64,000 nucleotides of DNA from Pseudidiomarina marina (GTDB lineage: Bacteria > Pseudomonadota > Gammaproteobacteria > Enterobacterales > Alteromonadaceae), in the NCBI RefSeq assembly GCF_003987045.1, contig NZ_PIPZ01000001.1, positions 62,001 through 126,000 on the forward strand, in the 5' to 3' direction. Below, in pieces: positions 28,318 through 42,043 of the stretch. How positions within the stretch are numbered: position 1 is the first letter of the stretch; every line of letters starts with the position of its first letter. Position numbers and translations under genes: made by a program. The notes beneath the pieces are model-generated. The model did no database searches and was not told where the DNA came from. It was given only the letters and a program-made list of their open reading frames with translations.

Positions 28318-29679
28318 ATGAAATTGAAACTGTTAACCGTAGCGATGGCGACTTTGATCACCGCACCAAGTGCGTTTGGTCAGGCAAATGAGTTGACAAG
28401 CACTGAAGAGTTACAGCAGCTACTTGAACAAATCGAGCAGTTGAAACAACGTGTTGTCGATTTAGAGCAACGCGTAGCCTCGCAGCAGCAGGAGCAGCAA
28501 GATCAAGCGCAACAATCTGACCAACAAGAAGAATTTGCGCCGCGGCGTGAGGTAAGAAGCTCAGCCTTAGCAGCAAGAGTGGAGCGTTTAGAAGAGGATG
28601 TGCAAGAGGCTCAAAATGCACCAATACAAATAGGTGGTGCAGTACGGGCTCAGTACGTATGGGAAGATTATAATGACCCGCTGAAAGATCGCGGTGGCGA
28701 TTTTGACTTTGATCTGGTTCGAATTGACTACAATGGCGAAATTGGTGATGTGATTTTGTCAGCTCAATATCGATGGTTCCAGTATATGGATGTGGTGCAA
28801 CATGCATGGGTTGGTTACAACTTCACCGAGAACTGGCAAGGGCAGTTAGGGGTAACTAAAGTCCCATTCGGTAACACGCCGTATAACTCAAACAGCTACT
28901 TTTTTAGCTCAAACTTTTACGTTGGTTTAGAAGATGACCACGATATGGGCGCGAAAATGCGTTATCGCGATGCCGACTGGGATTTTGACGTTGCCTTCTT
29001 TAAATCGGATGAGCTCGGTGGTGCAGACGGTTTAGCAACGAATAAATCGGATCGTTACGCTTACGATGCGGTTGGTATTCGGATCCCTGATGAAGGTTTG
29101 TATGATGATCCGACTGTTCTCGCTGCCGAAACCAATAGCTGGGCATTACGCGGTGTGCGTAAATGGTCGTTTGACGATATTCGTTCAGCAGAATTCGGCG
29201 CATCAGTGCAGTGGGGCGACATGAATGATGGCGTTGATAATGTTGGCGAACGTATTGCTTGGGCAGTTCATGGTCTTTATAACTACGATCGCTGGACGTT
29301 CATGGGGCAAGTCACGCAATACGATTACGATATGGATGTTACGAATGCAGGCATTGTCGTGGGCGCCTACAATTACTTTGATACCATTCCAACGAAAGCT
29401 ACCTTGTACTCAGCAAACATCGCGTACAGTCTTCCAGTGAAATGGGGGCCGGTAACCAACTTAACGTTTTACAATGATTTTAGCTTGATGACCGATAAAC
29501 GTTTTTATTCCGAAGATACATTAATGAATGTGCTAGGCGTTGCGGTTTCAGCGGGCGGTTTGTACACCTACTTTGATTTGGTGACAGCACGTAATCAACC
29601 GTTTGTTGGTGGCTCCATGAGCGGCAATGCTACGGATACCAACACCCGTTTCAACATTAATATAGGCTATTATTTTTGA
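28318..29679 (+). CDS. Outer-membrane porin with N-terminal coiled coil
   Basis: The 453-aa protein has a signal peptide (1-21, cleaved after AFG) and a coiled-coil stretch (~25-95, LEQIEQLKQRVVDLEQRVA and a long Gln run), then a beta-barrel domain rich in alternating aromatic strands and ending in Phe (NINIGYYF), the C-terminal signal for BAM insertion. This layout resembles DcaP-type porins, in which the coiled coil trimerises in the periplasm. ATG 28318 with AAGGA upstream is chosen over an earlier in-frame ATG that lies inside the transporter gene. Its place after a BCCT gene suggests it passes the same small osmolyte. Confidence 0.85.
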   Translation: MKLKLLTVAMATLITAPSAFGQANELTSTEELQQLLEQIEQLKQRVVDLEQRVASQQQEQQDQAQQSDQQEEFAPRREVRSSALAARVERLEEDVQEAQNAPIQIGGAVRAQYVWEDYNDPLKDRGGDFDFDLVRIDYNGEIGDVILSAQYRWFQYMDVVQHAWVGYNFTENWQGQLGVTKVPFGNTPYNSNSYFFSSNFYVGLEDDHDMGAKMRYRDADWDFDVAFFKSDELGGADGLATNKSDRYAYDAVGIRIPDEGLYDDPTVLAAETNSWALRGVRKWSFDDIRSAEFGASVQWGDMNDGVDNVGERIAWAVHGLYNYDRWTFMGQVTQYDYDMDVTNAGIVVGAYNYFDTIPTKATLYSANIAYSLPVKWGPVTNLTFYNDFSLMTDKRFYSEDTLMNVLGVAVSAGGLYTYFDLVTARNQPFVGGSMSGNATDTNTRFNINIGYYF

Positions 29680-29691
29680 GCAAAAATGAGT

Positions 29692-31754
<2,063 letters not shown>

Positions 31755-31755
31755 T

Positions 31756-32580
31756 GTGACACCATGTTATGACTTACATTGTCATAGCTACTATTCTGAT
31801 GGCGCATTAAGCCCCGCAGAGTTGGTTCAGCGCGCCTGTGAGCAGGGCGTCACGCATTTGGCGATAACTGATCACGATTCGGTAGGTGGTGTTGCCGTGG
31901 CACAAGCGTTTATTGCGCAACACCAGCTACCTTTAAAACTCATTGTGGGTACAGAAATCACTTGTTCGTGGGAAGGTTTCGAAATTCATTTGGTGGCGCT
32001 GAACTTTAACGCCGATGCACCAAGCATGGAACAGCTATTGGCGCAGCAACAACAACGCCGTCGCGACCGCTACCAAGCCATGGTAGCGAAGCTTCACAAA
32101 GCTGGCATTGATGTACAACCGCCAATGGCACAGGCTATGACGATGCCGACCCGCAAGCATCTTGCCGATGCCATGGTTGAAGGTGATTGGGTCAGCTCGT
32201 TTGAGTCGGCATTCCGGCGTTATTTGGGGAAAGGCCAGCAAGCTTATGTTGCCACGCAATGGGTGAACTTAGCCGATGCGGTGGCGGCGGTTACGGCCGC
32301 TGGCGGTGTGACGGTAATCGCACATCCTCATGCTTATCAATTGAGTAATAAATGGTTACGGCGCTTATTAACCGAGGCTAAACAGGTCGGCGTAACCGGT
32401 GTCGAAGTTGCCATTGGCACACAATCACCCGGTCAGCGCGAAGCATTGGCGACGTTTGCTGAAGAAATTGGCCTGGCAGCCTCTGTTGGCTCTGATTTTC
32501 ATTATCCGGCACGCTGGCGTGAGTTAGGTAAAAATCTTTGTTTACCAGAGCGCTGTGTGCCAATATGGACCCTATGGTAA
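31756..32580 (+). CDS. rnm: PHP-domain phosphoesterase (YciV / RNase AM type)
   Basis: The frame YDLHCHSYYSDGALSPAELV near the N-terminus is the PHP signature with HxH metal ligands, followed by AITDHDSVGGV, VGTEITCSW and, near the C-terminus, SVGSDFHYPARW. E. coli YciV (RNase AM) with this architecture trims 5' ends of rRNA and also acts on 3',5'-diphosphonucleotides. GTG 31756 (274 aa) is the likely start, just after the fadH stop; the frame extends upstream inside fadH but that part is not conserved. The ribosome-binding site is poor, so the start is uncertain and coupling with fadH is likely. Confidence 0.82.
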   Translation: MTPCYDLHCHSYYSDGALSPAELVQRACEQGVTHLAITDHDSVGGVAVAQAFIAQHQLPLKLIVGTEITCSWEGFEIHLVALNFNADAPSMEQLLAQQQQRRRDRYQAMVAKLHKAGIDVQPPMAQAMTMPTRKHLADAMVEGDWVSSFESAFRRYLGKGQQAYVATQWVNLADAVAAVTAAGGVTVIAHPHAYQLSNKWLRRLLTEAKQVGVTGVEVAIGTQSPGQREALATFAEEIGLAASVGSDFHYPARWRELGKNLCLPERCVPIWTLW

Positions 32581-32633
32581 GCAGTATAAGTAGGCTGTGT
32601 TAAAGCAACCGCAATGAGACAAATTTAATTATT

Positions 32634-33260
32634 ATGAGCCAATACCTTAGTGTACACCCAGAAAACCCGCAGAAGCGCTTGATGCAACAGGCCGCTGAGA
32701 TTATTTTGCAGGGTGGTGTGGTGGTTTATCCAACCGATTCAGGCTATGCCATAGGTTGCCGTATTGGTGACAAAAATGCCATGGAACGCATTTGTCGTAT
32801 TCGAAATATTGATAAAGACCATCACTTCACCCTAATGTGCCGTGATTTATCAGAGTTGTCGACGTACGCGCGTGTTGATAACCAAGCGTTTCGGCTGCTT
32901 AAAAACAACACACCGGGAGCTTATACTTTTATTTTGAAAGGTACCAAAGAAGTCCCAAAGCGCCTGCTGAATCCGAAACGCAAAACTATCGGTATTCGGG
33001 TGTCGGATGACCCAATTGTTATGGCATTACTTGAAGCGTTGGGTGAACCATTAATGTCGACGAGTTTAATTCTCGACGATAATGAGTTTGCTGAGTCTGA
33101 TCCCTATGAGATTCGCGAAAGATTAGACCAACAAGTTGAGCTGATCATTGATGGTGAGCATCGTGGTGAAGAGCCAACTACCGTGATTGACTTAGCCGAC
33201 GACGCAGTCAAAGTAGTTCGGGAAGGTGCTGGCGATATTTCGCCATTTGTGGATGCATAA
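32634..33260 (+). CDS. yciO: Sua5/YciO/YrdC-family protein, YciO type
   Basis: The 208-aa protein has the nucleotide-binding PTDSGYAIGCRIGDKNAMERI segment (~33-53), the KDHHFTLMCRDLSEL region and the IGIRVSDDPIVMALLEAL block. The family includes threonylcarbamoyl-AMP synthases; YciO is the paralogue whose activity in tRNA t6A synthesis is weak or absent in E. coli, so I do not assign TsaC function. It lies just before scpA, a common order. Confidence 0.88.
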   Translation: MSQYLSVHPENPQKRLMQQAAEIILQGGVVVYPTDSGYAIGCRIGDKNAMERICRIRNIDKDHHFTLMCRDLSELSTYARVDNQAFRLLKNNTPGAYTFILKGTKEVPKRLLNPKRKTIGIRVSDDPIVMALLEALGEPLMSTSLILDDNEFAESDPYEIRERLDQQVELIIDGEHRGEEPTTVIDLADDAVKVVREGAGDISPFVDA

Positions 33261-33266
33261 AGTGCG

Positions 33267-34100
33267 ATGAGCAACGCTGACGTGACTATCGCTCAACAAC
33301 AATCACTGCCGCTGGGCTTTGTCCGTGGTGAGCCAGTGATTGAAAAACCCGAAGACCTCTATATTCCGCCGGATGCGCTTGAGCTAATACTTGAGAGCTT
33401 TTCCGGGCCGATGGATTTGTTACTCTATTTAATTCGCCGTCAAAAACTCGATATTGTCGATCTTCCAATACTGCCCATTACCAAACAGTACATGGAATAC
33501 GTCGATATGATGAAAGATTTGAAATTAGAGTTGGCGGCAGATTATTTGGTGATGGCTGCCATGCTGGCTGAAATTAAAAGTCGCATGCTGTTACCACGGC
33601 CGCCAGCTGAGGACGAGGATGAACACGATCCGAGAGCTGAACTCGTTCGAAGATTACAAGAGTACGAGGCCATTCGCCAAGGCGCGGAACATCTTGATGG
33701 AATGCCACAAACGGGGCGCGATAATTTTGTAGCGCACGCACAGACTGATGCACAGGAATTAATTGAACAGCAGTTGCCAGAAGTAACTCTGGCTGAACTT
33801 GCTGTTGCCTTTAGTCAAGCGTTGGCTCAGGCTAAGTTGCAGAACCATCATCATGTACAAAGAGAAAAATTATCGACCCGCGAGCGGATGAGCCGTATTT
33901 TAGATTTGTTGCAGACAAAAAAACGGCTCCGATTAAGCGATATTTTTGAGCCCAAAGAAGGGCGAGCTGGCGTTGTTGTTAGTTTTTTAGCTATTTTGGA
34001 ACTCGTGAAAGAAGCATTAGTAGAAGTAACTCAGGTCGATGCATTTAGCGAAATTCATGTGACAAATCGAGAGCAAGTTTATGCAGATTCAACAACTTAA
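33267..34100 (+). CDS. scpA: Segregation and condensation protein A
   Basis: Kleisin that joins an SMC dimer with ScpB to compact and separate chromosomes. The 277-aa protein carries the ScpA core FSGPMDLLLYLIRRQKLDIVD (~45-65), the YLVMAAMLAEIKSRMLLP helix (~92-110) and a winged-helix C-end. It starts 6 bases after yciO and overlaps scpB by 20 bases. Whether this genome uses Smc or MukB cannot be seen here. Confidence 0.94.
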   Translation: MSNADVTIAQQQSLPLGFVRGEPVIEKPEDLYIPPDALELILESFSGPMDLLLYLIRRQKLDIVDLPILPITKQYMEYVDMMKDLKLELAADYLVMAAMLAEIKSRMLLPRPPAEDEDEHDPRAELVRRLQEYEAIRQGAEHLDGMPQTGRDNFVAHAQTDAQELIEQQLPEVTLAELAVAFSQALAQAKLQNHHHVQREKLSTRERMSRILDLLQTKKRLRLSDIFEPKEGRAGVVVSFLAILELVKEALVEVTQVDAFSEIHVTNREQVYADSTT

Positions 34101-34674
34101 ACAGGCTATTGAAGCATTGCTATTTGTTGCCGAGTCACCGTTGAGTGAGCAACAGCTTGCGGATCATTTTGCCCCCGAAAACGTCACGAAAAAACAACTA
34201 AAAGACGTACTGCGCGAATTGCAGAGCGACTATCAAGAACGTGGTGTGCAACTCATTTTAGTTGGGTCTGGATATAGATTTCAGACGCGCGCGGAATTGG
34301 GTGGTATAATAAGTCGTTTGTGGCAAGAGAAGCCTCCGCGCTATTCACAGGCATTATTAGAGACGCTTGCATTAATTGCGTATCGGCAGCCGATTACTCG
34401 CGGCGACATTGAGGAAATCCGTGGGGTCAGCGTCAGTTCCAATATTATGAAGACGTTGCAAGAACGGGGATGGATCAAAGTAGTTGGTCATCGTGAAGTA
34501 CCTGGGCGCCCGCAGCTTTATGCCACAACGAATGAGTTTTTAGATTATTTTAGCTTACACGATTTATCTGAATTACCTGCAATTCCGGAACCTCCCGAGC
34601 GAGGCAGCAATGCCGGGCAGACCGCTCAGATTAAACTTGAGATAACCGCTGAGACAGCGACAAATACAGAGTAA
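34081..34674 (+). CDS. scpB: Segregation and condensation protein B
   Basis: The 197-aa protein has the tandem winged-helix layout of ScpB with the [30 protein letters not shown] motif split across ~89-118 and the [16 protein letters not shown] block (~142-157). It overlaps scpA by 20 bases, the usual coupling, and is followed after 8 bases by rluB, a conserved order. Confidence 0.95.
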   Translation: MQIQQLKQAIEALLFVAESPLSEQQLADHFAPENVTKKQLKDVLRELQSDYQERGVQLILVGSGYRFQTRAELGGIISRLWQEKPPRYSQALLETLALIAYRQPITRGDIEEIRGVSVSSNIMKTLQERGWIKVVGHREVPGRPQLYATTNEFLDYFSLHDLSELPAIPEPPERGSNAGQTAQIKLEITAETATNTE

Positions 34675-34682
34675 TATCCACC

Positions 34683-35690
34683 ATGAGTGAAAAACTGCAA
34701 AAAGTACTAGCCCGATCTGGTCATGGTTCGCGCCGTGAGTTGGAGTCGATGATTGCTGCTGGGCGCGTAAGCGTCAATGGCCAGGTCGCCACATTAGGCG
34801 AACGAATTGATACCAATGCGGTTGTGCGCATTGATGGTCGCGAAGTGAGCATCAAGCAGCCAGAAGATGTTGTCTGTCGCGTATTGATGTACCACAAACC
34901 AGAAGGTGAATTGTGTACAAAACGCGATCCGGAAGGCCGCCCAACGGTGTACGATCGGTTACCTCGTATGCAAGGCGCGCGTTGGGTAGCAGTGGGTCGT
35001 TTAGATGTGAACACATCGGGTCTACTGTTATTCACCACTGATGGTGAACTAGCCAATCGATTGATGCATCCGGGCCATGAAATTGAGCGAGAATATTCAG
35101 TTCGTGTGTTTGGTGAAGTTACTGATGCAATGATGCGAAAGTTGAAGCAAGGCGTTCAATTGGAAGATGGTCCTGCTGCGTTTAAAGAAATTAAACGTGG
35201 TGGAGGCGAAGGCATGAATCAATGGTTTCGCGTTGTGTTAACGGAAGGTCGTAACCGCGAAGTTCGCCGTTTGTGGGAGTCACAGGGCGTGCAAGTAAGC
35301 CGGCTAATTCGTGTTCGTTACGGGAATATCAAATTAGAACAAGGCTTACCTCAAAGTGGCTGGGGTGAGCTATCCCTAAAAGATATTAATTATCTACGCG
35401 ACTTGGTTGGGTTGCCTGAAGAAACCCGTACGTTTATCGATCCGCGTCAAGGTGAGTCACGGCAGAAACGCTATTCACGTGCGCGTCGAATTAATGCGCA
35501 AAAACTGCAACAACGCGGTCCCGGAGCAAATCTTGAAGAGCCTACGCCGGAGCAACGAAAAGCTCCGCGCAGAGACCCACGTAAGCCAAGCAGTCCGCGT
35601 GGTAAAGCGCCGTCAACTGGTAAACCATCATCGCGGACGAACGCCAACAAAAAACGTAAACCCAATGGACGTCAACGAACACGCTCATGA
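34683..35690 (+). CDS. rluB: 23S rRNA pseudouridine-2605 synthase
   Basis: RsuA/RluB-family enzyme that isomerises U2605 in 23S rRNA. The 335-aa protein has an N-terminal S4 RNA-binding domain ([18 protein letters not shown]), the catalytic Asp in [15 protein letters not shown] (~104-118), and a basic, Pro/Arg/Lys-rich C-terminal extension (~255-335) typical of RluB, probably disordered. The final TGA overlaps the next start by 4 bases (ATGA). Confidence 0.94.
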   Translation: MSEKLQKVLARSGHGSRRELESMIAAGRVSVNGQVATLGERIDTNAVVRIDGREVSIKQPEDVVCRVLMYHKPEGELCTKRDPEGRPTVYDRLPRMQGARWVAVGRLDVNTSGLLLFTTDGELANRLMHPGHEIEREYSVRVFGEVTDAMMRKLKQGVQLEDGPAAFKEIKRGGGEGMNQWFRVVLTEGRNREVRRLWESQGVQVSRLIRVRYGNIKLEQGLPQSGWGELSLKDINYLRDLVGLPEETRTFIDPRQGESRQKRYSRARRINAQKLQQRGPGANLEEPTPEQRKAPRRDPRKPSSPRGKAPSTGKPSSRTNANKKRKPNGRQRTRS

Positions 35691-36712
35691 GTCTGTTGGC
35701 TGATTGGCAACTGAATGGGCCACTGCTAGCGCTGTGGCCTTTTCGTAACGATGTATGGCGTGATAACGGAGAGCCTGCACAGCGTCAGTTGTTGCAACTC
35801 GCGGAACGCCTTCAGCCTTATCAGAATATTGTTATTGGCGTTCATCCCGATCAATACGATGCGGTCCAGCAGCGTATATCAAATCAGTTTTCCCTTTTTT
35901 CCATGAAGTATGATGATGCTTGGCCACGTGATATCGGTCCGCTATGGGCTCGCAGCGACACGCAAACGCTCGTTGCACATGGTTTCAAATTTTCCGCATG
36001 GCATGGTCTGTACCCCAACTTTCACGATGATCAATTGTTTGCTGAGCGTTTAGCACATCAATTGAATGTCACTTACCGTGCCCATGACTTGGTATTCGAA
36101 GGCGGTGCAATCAGCACTGATGGTGCTGGTACAGCGGTCATTCATGGTGTAAGCGTCATTCGAAATAATCCAACTTGGTCAGCTTTAGACATTGAAACAT
36201 ATCTGAAAGCTGAGCTTCAAATAACTCACCTTTATTGGTTGCATTTTGCTCACCCTGCCGATGAAACCGGTGGTCATGCCGATAACCAAGTGCAGTTTTT
36301 AGACGCCAATACCATTGTGGTTAGCCTACCGAATGCAGCATCATCATTAACCGATGATTATATCCAACAACTTGAAGTAGCGCGGCGCTGGACAAATGCA
36401 AAGGGTGAACTATTCAAGGTGATTGTGGTGCCTCAACCGGAAGCGATTACACCTGTTTTAAGTGAGTATCAGAGTATTCGCGAGCAAGCTGGCGTGCTTC
36501 CACGAGGCAAGGCTCCACTGCTGGCAAGTTACGTTAACTTTGTGCGCACAGGGAACGTTGTGCTGGTGCCACAATTTGGTTTAGATACTGACGCCGAGGC
36601 ACTCGCAATTTTACGGCGTTCAGCACCACAACTTACAATCATTGGTGCTGCAGCCGATGAATTCATAAAAGCCGGTGGGGCACTGCATTGTATGACCTTG
36701 CCAACGCCTTAA
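35687..36712 (+). CDS. aguA: Agmatine deiminase family protein
   Basis: Guanidine-modifying enzyme of the peptidyl-arginine deiminase (PAD_porph) fold that converts agmatine to N-carbamoylputrescine, a step to putrescine. The 341-aa protein has [13 protein letters not shown] (~80-92), [10 protein letters not shown], the His/Asp motif [15 protein letters not shown] (~190-204) and the C-terminal nucleophile in [10 protein letters not shown]. All catalytic residues are present. It is coupled to rluB by ATGA and overlaps the convergent SIMPL gene by 4 bases. No N-carbamoylputrescine amidase gene is near. Confidence 0.88.
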   Translation: MSLLADWQLNGPLLALWPFRNDVWRDNGEPAQRQLLQLAERLQPYQNIVIGVHPDQYDAVQQRISNQFSLFSMKYDDAWPRDIGPLWARSDTQTLVAHGFKFSAWHGLYPNFHDDQLFAERLAHQLNVTYRAHDLVFEGGAISTDGAGTAVIHGVSVIRNNPTWSALDIETYLKAELQITHLYWLHFAHPADETGGHADNQVQFLDANTIVVSLPNAASSLTDDYIQQLEVARRWTNAKGELFKVIVVPQPEAITPVLSEYQSIREQAGVLPRGKAPLLASYVNFVRTGNVVLVPQFGLDTDAEALAILRRSAPQLTIIGAAADEFIKAGGALHCMTLPTP

Positions 36713-37398
36713 TCACGTATACGATAAGTGACGCTGACTTGTGCTCTTAATTCATTTTTGCCCGGTAAGCTAACGTCGGCAGCTTCTTGCATGCGCATCA
36801 TCGCTTGCTGACTGACAGCCGGCGCGTGACTACTCTCTTGGATAGAAATAACCTCGCCGAGTGTGCTGCCAGCAGCGCTCGTCATATTGCTTGCTTTTTG
36901 ACGCGCGTGTTCGACCGCTGAGGCAAGTAATTGCTGATAAATTTTGTCAGTTTCACTGATGATAAACTCAACATTCATGATGTGTGTTGCGCCCGCCTGT
37001 AAAGCTTGATCGACAATACTGTCATATTGCGTCAGGTCTCGCAGCGTGATTTGGATTTGGCGCGTAGCAGTGAATCCACGAGCAACACGTTTGCCATCCT
37101 GGTAATCGTATGCCGGACTGGCACTTACTTTGAAAGACGTGATGTCCGCATCATCTATTTGCTGTTCGCGAAGAAATGCTATGATTGATGCCGAAACTTG
37201 ATCAATTTGTTGTTTGATATCGGCAAGTTCTGCACCATCGCGATTAACGCTGATAGTCAATTTGGCTTGATCAGGAGCCACCAGTGATTCGGCATGCCCA
37301 GTCACGCTAACGGTTCGCGTCATGTCGGAGCTTGGCGGTTGGCAGCCGGCGAGAATTCCACTAAATAAACTCAAGATAATTGCATGGCGAAGTAACAT
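36709..37398 (-). CDS. SIMPL-domain (DUF541) lipoprotein
   Basis: The start at MLLRHAIILS (37398) is chosen because it opens a lipoprotein signal ending in the lipobox LAGC (Cys ~18); an upstream in-frame ATG would bury it. The rest (229 aa in all) has the SIMPL/DUF541 pattern: TVSVTGHAESLVAPDQAKLTI near the start, a RGFTATRQIQITL strand and VEFIISETDKIYQQLL helices. The family is periplasmic and its role is unclear; some members affect stress resistance. Divergent from recX across 33 bases. Confidence 0.82.
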   Translation of the reverse strand: MLLRHAIILSLFSGILAGCQPPSSDMTRTVSVTGHAESLVAPDQAKLTISVNRDGAELADIKQQIDQVSASIIAFLREQQIDDADITSFKVSASPAYDYQDGKRVARGFTATRQIQITLRDLTQYDSIVDQALQAGATHIMNVEFIISETDKIYQQLLASAVEHARQKASNMTSAAGSTLGEVISIQESSHAPAVSQQAMMRMQEAADVSLPGKNELRAQVSVTYRIRD

Positions 37399-37431
37399 AG
37401 CGCCTCCAAATACGGTTGATAACACATCAAT

Positions 37432-37902
37432 ATGACAGCTGAAAACGAAAGACTTCAAGCAGAAGAAACGCTCATCCGTTTGCTAGCGCGTCGAGAACAT
37501 AGTGCCCGAGAGCTAAAACAGAAGTTAAAACAACGAGGTTTCGACCACCAAATTATTGAAATGGTTCTGACTAAAGCGCAAGAAAACGGCTGGCAATCGG
37601 ATCGTCGTTTCGCACAAGTTTGGGTTCGAGCATGTATCGCCAAGGGAGATGGCGTGCGAAAAATAATGGCTCGTGCTCCGCAAAAAGGTCTATCGAGCGA
37701 GTTAATCGAAGATATTTTGCAAACTGAGCAGCCCAATTGGAATCAGGCGTGTTATGAGCGTTTAATTAAAAAATTTGGTGAAACGCCGCCGCAAGATCAA
37801 AAACAGCGCGACAAAATGATTCGCCACTTGATGCAACGTGGTTACAGTTTCGGTGAGATAAAACAGGCGCTTGATCGTCAAGCTAACGCTGATGCAGACT
37901 AG
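37432..37902 (+). CDS. recX: Regulatory protein RecX
   Basis: RecX binds the RecA filament and limits its extension and coprotease activity. The 156-aa protein has three-helix repeats with the signature LLARREHSARELKQKLKQRGF (~14-34), GWQSDRRFAQVWVRACIAKG (~52-71) and DKMIRHLMQRGYSFGEIKQAL near the end. It starts 33 bases from the SIMPL gene. recA, which normally precedes recX, is not here; alaS follows, as expected. Confidence 0.9.
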   Translation: MTAENERLQAEETLIRLLARREHSARELKQKLKQRGFDHQIIEMVLTKAQENGWQSDRRFAQVWVRACIAKGDGVRKIMARAPQKGLSSELIEDILQTEQPNWNQACYERLIKKFGETPPQDQKQRDKMIRHLMQRGYSFGEIKQALDRQANADAD

Positions 37903-37978
37903 TTTAGCCGTTTCTTTCGTGGTAGCATTTCGCCTAATATTTTAGTCCATTTTTTACCCAAAACGTCGTAGGAAGTAG

Positions 37979-40582
<2,604 letters not shown>

Positions 40583-40811
40583 GTTGCACAGCGATGCGGA
40601 TGGCTTTAGGGCAAATGAGAGTGTGTTAGTAAGCTTTAATTGGTAAACTGAACATTCTCATTTTATTCTCGATGAATAAATACGCAATCAACTAGTGAAT
40701 CGTATAACAATTGTGATATATTCGATGGCGCAGTAAATTAGACAGGCTGATAGTGCGGTAATGTTCTATACTGAACCGTATGGAAAACAGAAGTAGGGAA
40801 GGAGTAGGCTA
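40583..40811 (+). promoter_or_regulatory. csrA leader with clustered GGA motifs
   Basis: This 229-bp gap is mostly A/T rich. The last 31 bases before csrA hold three GGA motifs (40782-40784, 40797-40799, 40801-40803), the last two within the Shine-Dalgarno stretch AGGGAAGGAGTAGG. In E. coli CsrA represses its own mRNA by binding such sites. I found no convincing -35/-10 pair. Confidence 0.45.
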
Positions 40812-41006
40812 ATGTTGATCTTAACCCGCCGAGTGGGTGAGACCTTGATGATAGGTGATGAGGTCACAGTCACTGTATTGGGTGTAAAAGGGAATCAGGT
40901 GCGAATTGGGGTAAACGCACCGAAAGACGTCTCTGTTCACCGAGAAGAAATTTATATGCGTATTCAAGCTGAGCACCAAGACGGCGAGAAGACCGATAAA
41001 GAATAA
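40812..41006 (+). CDS. csrA: Carbon storage regulator
   Basis: Small RNA-binding dimer that represses or activates translation by binding GGA in mRNA leaders. The 64-aa protein starts [20 protein letters not shown] and has [14 protein letters not shown] at its end, with Arg44-equivalent region intact. Located between alaS and tRNA-Ser, the usual gammaproteobacterial site, and followed by a strong terminator. Confidence 0.97.
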
Positions 41007-41016
41007 GATTTGCGCG

Positions 41017-41046
41017 AAAAAGCTGACTTTAGAAAGTCAGCTTTTT
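41017..41046 (+). terminator. Terminator after csrA
   Basis: AAAAAGCTGACTTT (41017-41030) pairs with AAAGTCAGCTTTTT (41033-41046), a near-perfect stem with a tiny loop and a T-rich right arm; the symmetry allows function in both directions. Confidence 0.88.
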
Positions 41047-41162
41047 GCGTTTAGAGCGTTCCTGCAGCGTTTTGAATTTGCCTGAAAATAGACCGTTGTG
41101 TTGGAATTTTCGTCCAGATGCTTAAAAATCCCACAAACGATCAGCGAATTCCAAAAAATCGT

Positions 41163-41190
41163 TTGACATATTTGTCAACATCGCTAGAAT
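41163..41190 (+). promoter_or_regulatory. Promoter of the tRNA-Ser / tRNA-Arg unit
   Basis: TTGACA at 41163-41168 and TAGAAT at 41185-41190 are 16 bases apart; transcription would start near 41197, about 12 bases before tRNA-Ser. Confidence 0.75.
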
Positions 41191-41208
41191 TCAACGCCAC
41201 AAGTAAGC

Positions 41209-41301
41209 GGTGAGGTGGCCGAGAGGCTGAAGGCGCTCCCCTGCTAAGGGAGTATAGGGTTTGTAGCTCTATCGAGGGTTCGAATCCCTCCCTCACCGCC
41301 A
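41209..41301 (+). tRNA. tRNA-Ser (anticodon GCT)
   Basis: A 93-nt class II tRNA with acceptor GGTGAGG/CCTCACC, discriminator G, encoded CCA and a long variable arm. The anticodon stem CTCCC/GGGAG holds CTGCTAA, giving GCT for AGC/AGU codons. Located after csrA as in many relatives. Confidence 0.97.
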
Positions 41302-41313
41302 TTTGTCAACAAC

Positions 41314-41390
41314 GCACTCGTAGCTCAACTGGATAGAGTACTCGGCTACGAACCGAGCGGTTGGAGGTTCGAGTCCTCCCGAGTGCGCCA
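41314..41390 (+). tRNA. tRNA-Arg (anticodon ACG), copy 1
   Basis: A 77-nt tRNA with acceptor GCACTCG/CGAGTGC, discriminator G and CCA. The anticodon stem CTCGG/CCGAG holds CTACGAA, giving ACG (read as ICG) for CGN codons. It lies 12 bases after tRNA-Ser. Confidence 0.97.
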
Positions 41391-41416
41391 TTTGTTGACA
41401 GTCAAAATTGAAATGC

Positions 41417-41493
41417 GCACTCGTAGCTCAACTGGATAGAGTACTCGGCTACGAACCGAGCGGTTGGAGGTTCGAGTCCTCCCGAGTGCGCCA
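41417..41493 (+). tRNA. tRNA-Arg (anticodon ACG), copy 2
   Basis: An exact 77-nt copy of the first tRNA-Arg, 26 bases downstream. Tandem identical copies raise the dose of this abundant tRNA. The CCA end is followed after 18 bases by a heptamer-repeat element. Confidence 0.97.
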
Positions 41494-41511
41494 CTTCCCT
41501 AAAACCAAGAG

Positions 41512-41688
41512 CGTTAGTCGTTATTCGTTGTTGGTTATTCGTAAAAACAAAAACAAACACAACACCCTAAAAGCGTTTATCGTTATTCGATCGCTTCGCT
41601 TGTCGTTATTCGTTAAAACAATACACTAAAGACGAATAACGAATAATGAATAACGAATAACGAATAACGAATAACGAATAACGAATAT
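41512..41688. repeat. Heptamer-repeat element, copy 3
   Basis: A 30-base left arm (41512-41541) with the same layout as copies 1 and 2, a spacer with AAAAGCGT and two additional GTTATTCG segments, and a right array of eight CGAATAA-type units (41633-41688; one reads TGAATAA and the last CGAATAT). The arms are complementary. The rest of 41494-41798 is an A/T-rich leader for oadG in which I see no clear promoter. Confidence 0.9.
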
Positions 41689-41798
41689 CTCGCACTTATA
41701 TTGTCTATTTTTTTGCTAAACCCTGCCTGTAAATAAATTGTGTTATCCTGAAGTTAGATTAGGATTAAAACAACAAACTCAACAAAAGCAGGCGTTGC

Positions 41799-42026
41799 AT
41801 GACGAATCTCATCTCAGAAGCTTTCATGGTTATGGTGACGGGTATGATCACCGTTTTTGTGTTTTTAACGCTTTTAATTGGTGCGATGGGCCTTTTACGC
41901 ATTATCGCAGGTAAAGTGGAAGTCGAGTCGCAAACTCAATCATCTGGTGAGCAGCAGCCAAGCGCAATGCAGCTTGCTGCTATTTCAGCCGCAATTCATC
42001 AATATCGTCGCCAGCGTCGTTCGTAA
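41799..42026 (+). CDS. oadG: Oxaloacetate decarboxylase gamma chain
   Basis: The 75-aa protein has one N-terminal transmembrane helix ([21 protein letters not shown], split ~8-30) and a short polar C-terminus, the OadG layout. It anchors the biotin-carrying alpha subunit to the beta subunit and may help proton consumption. It starts the oadGAB operon, 17 bases before oadA. Identification rests mainly on context and topology. Confidence 0.9.
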   Translation: MTNLISEAFMVMVTGMITVFVFLTLLIGAMGLLRIIAGKVEVESQTQSSGEQQPSAMQLAAISAAIHQYRRQRRS

Positions 42027-42043
42027 AAGTAAGGAGTGCTTTC

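Noticed and set aside
40738-40772. csrA promoter from TTAGAC and TATACT
   Set aside because: The spacing of 23 bases is too long for a sigma-70 promoter.
41408-41629. Plus-strand frame across tRNA-Arg copy 2 and heptamer element 3
   Set aside because: It translates a tRNA gene and repeats, so it is an artefact.
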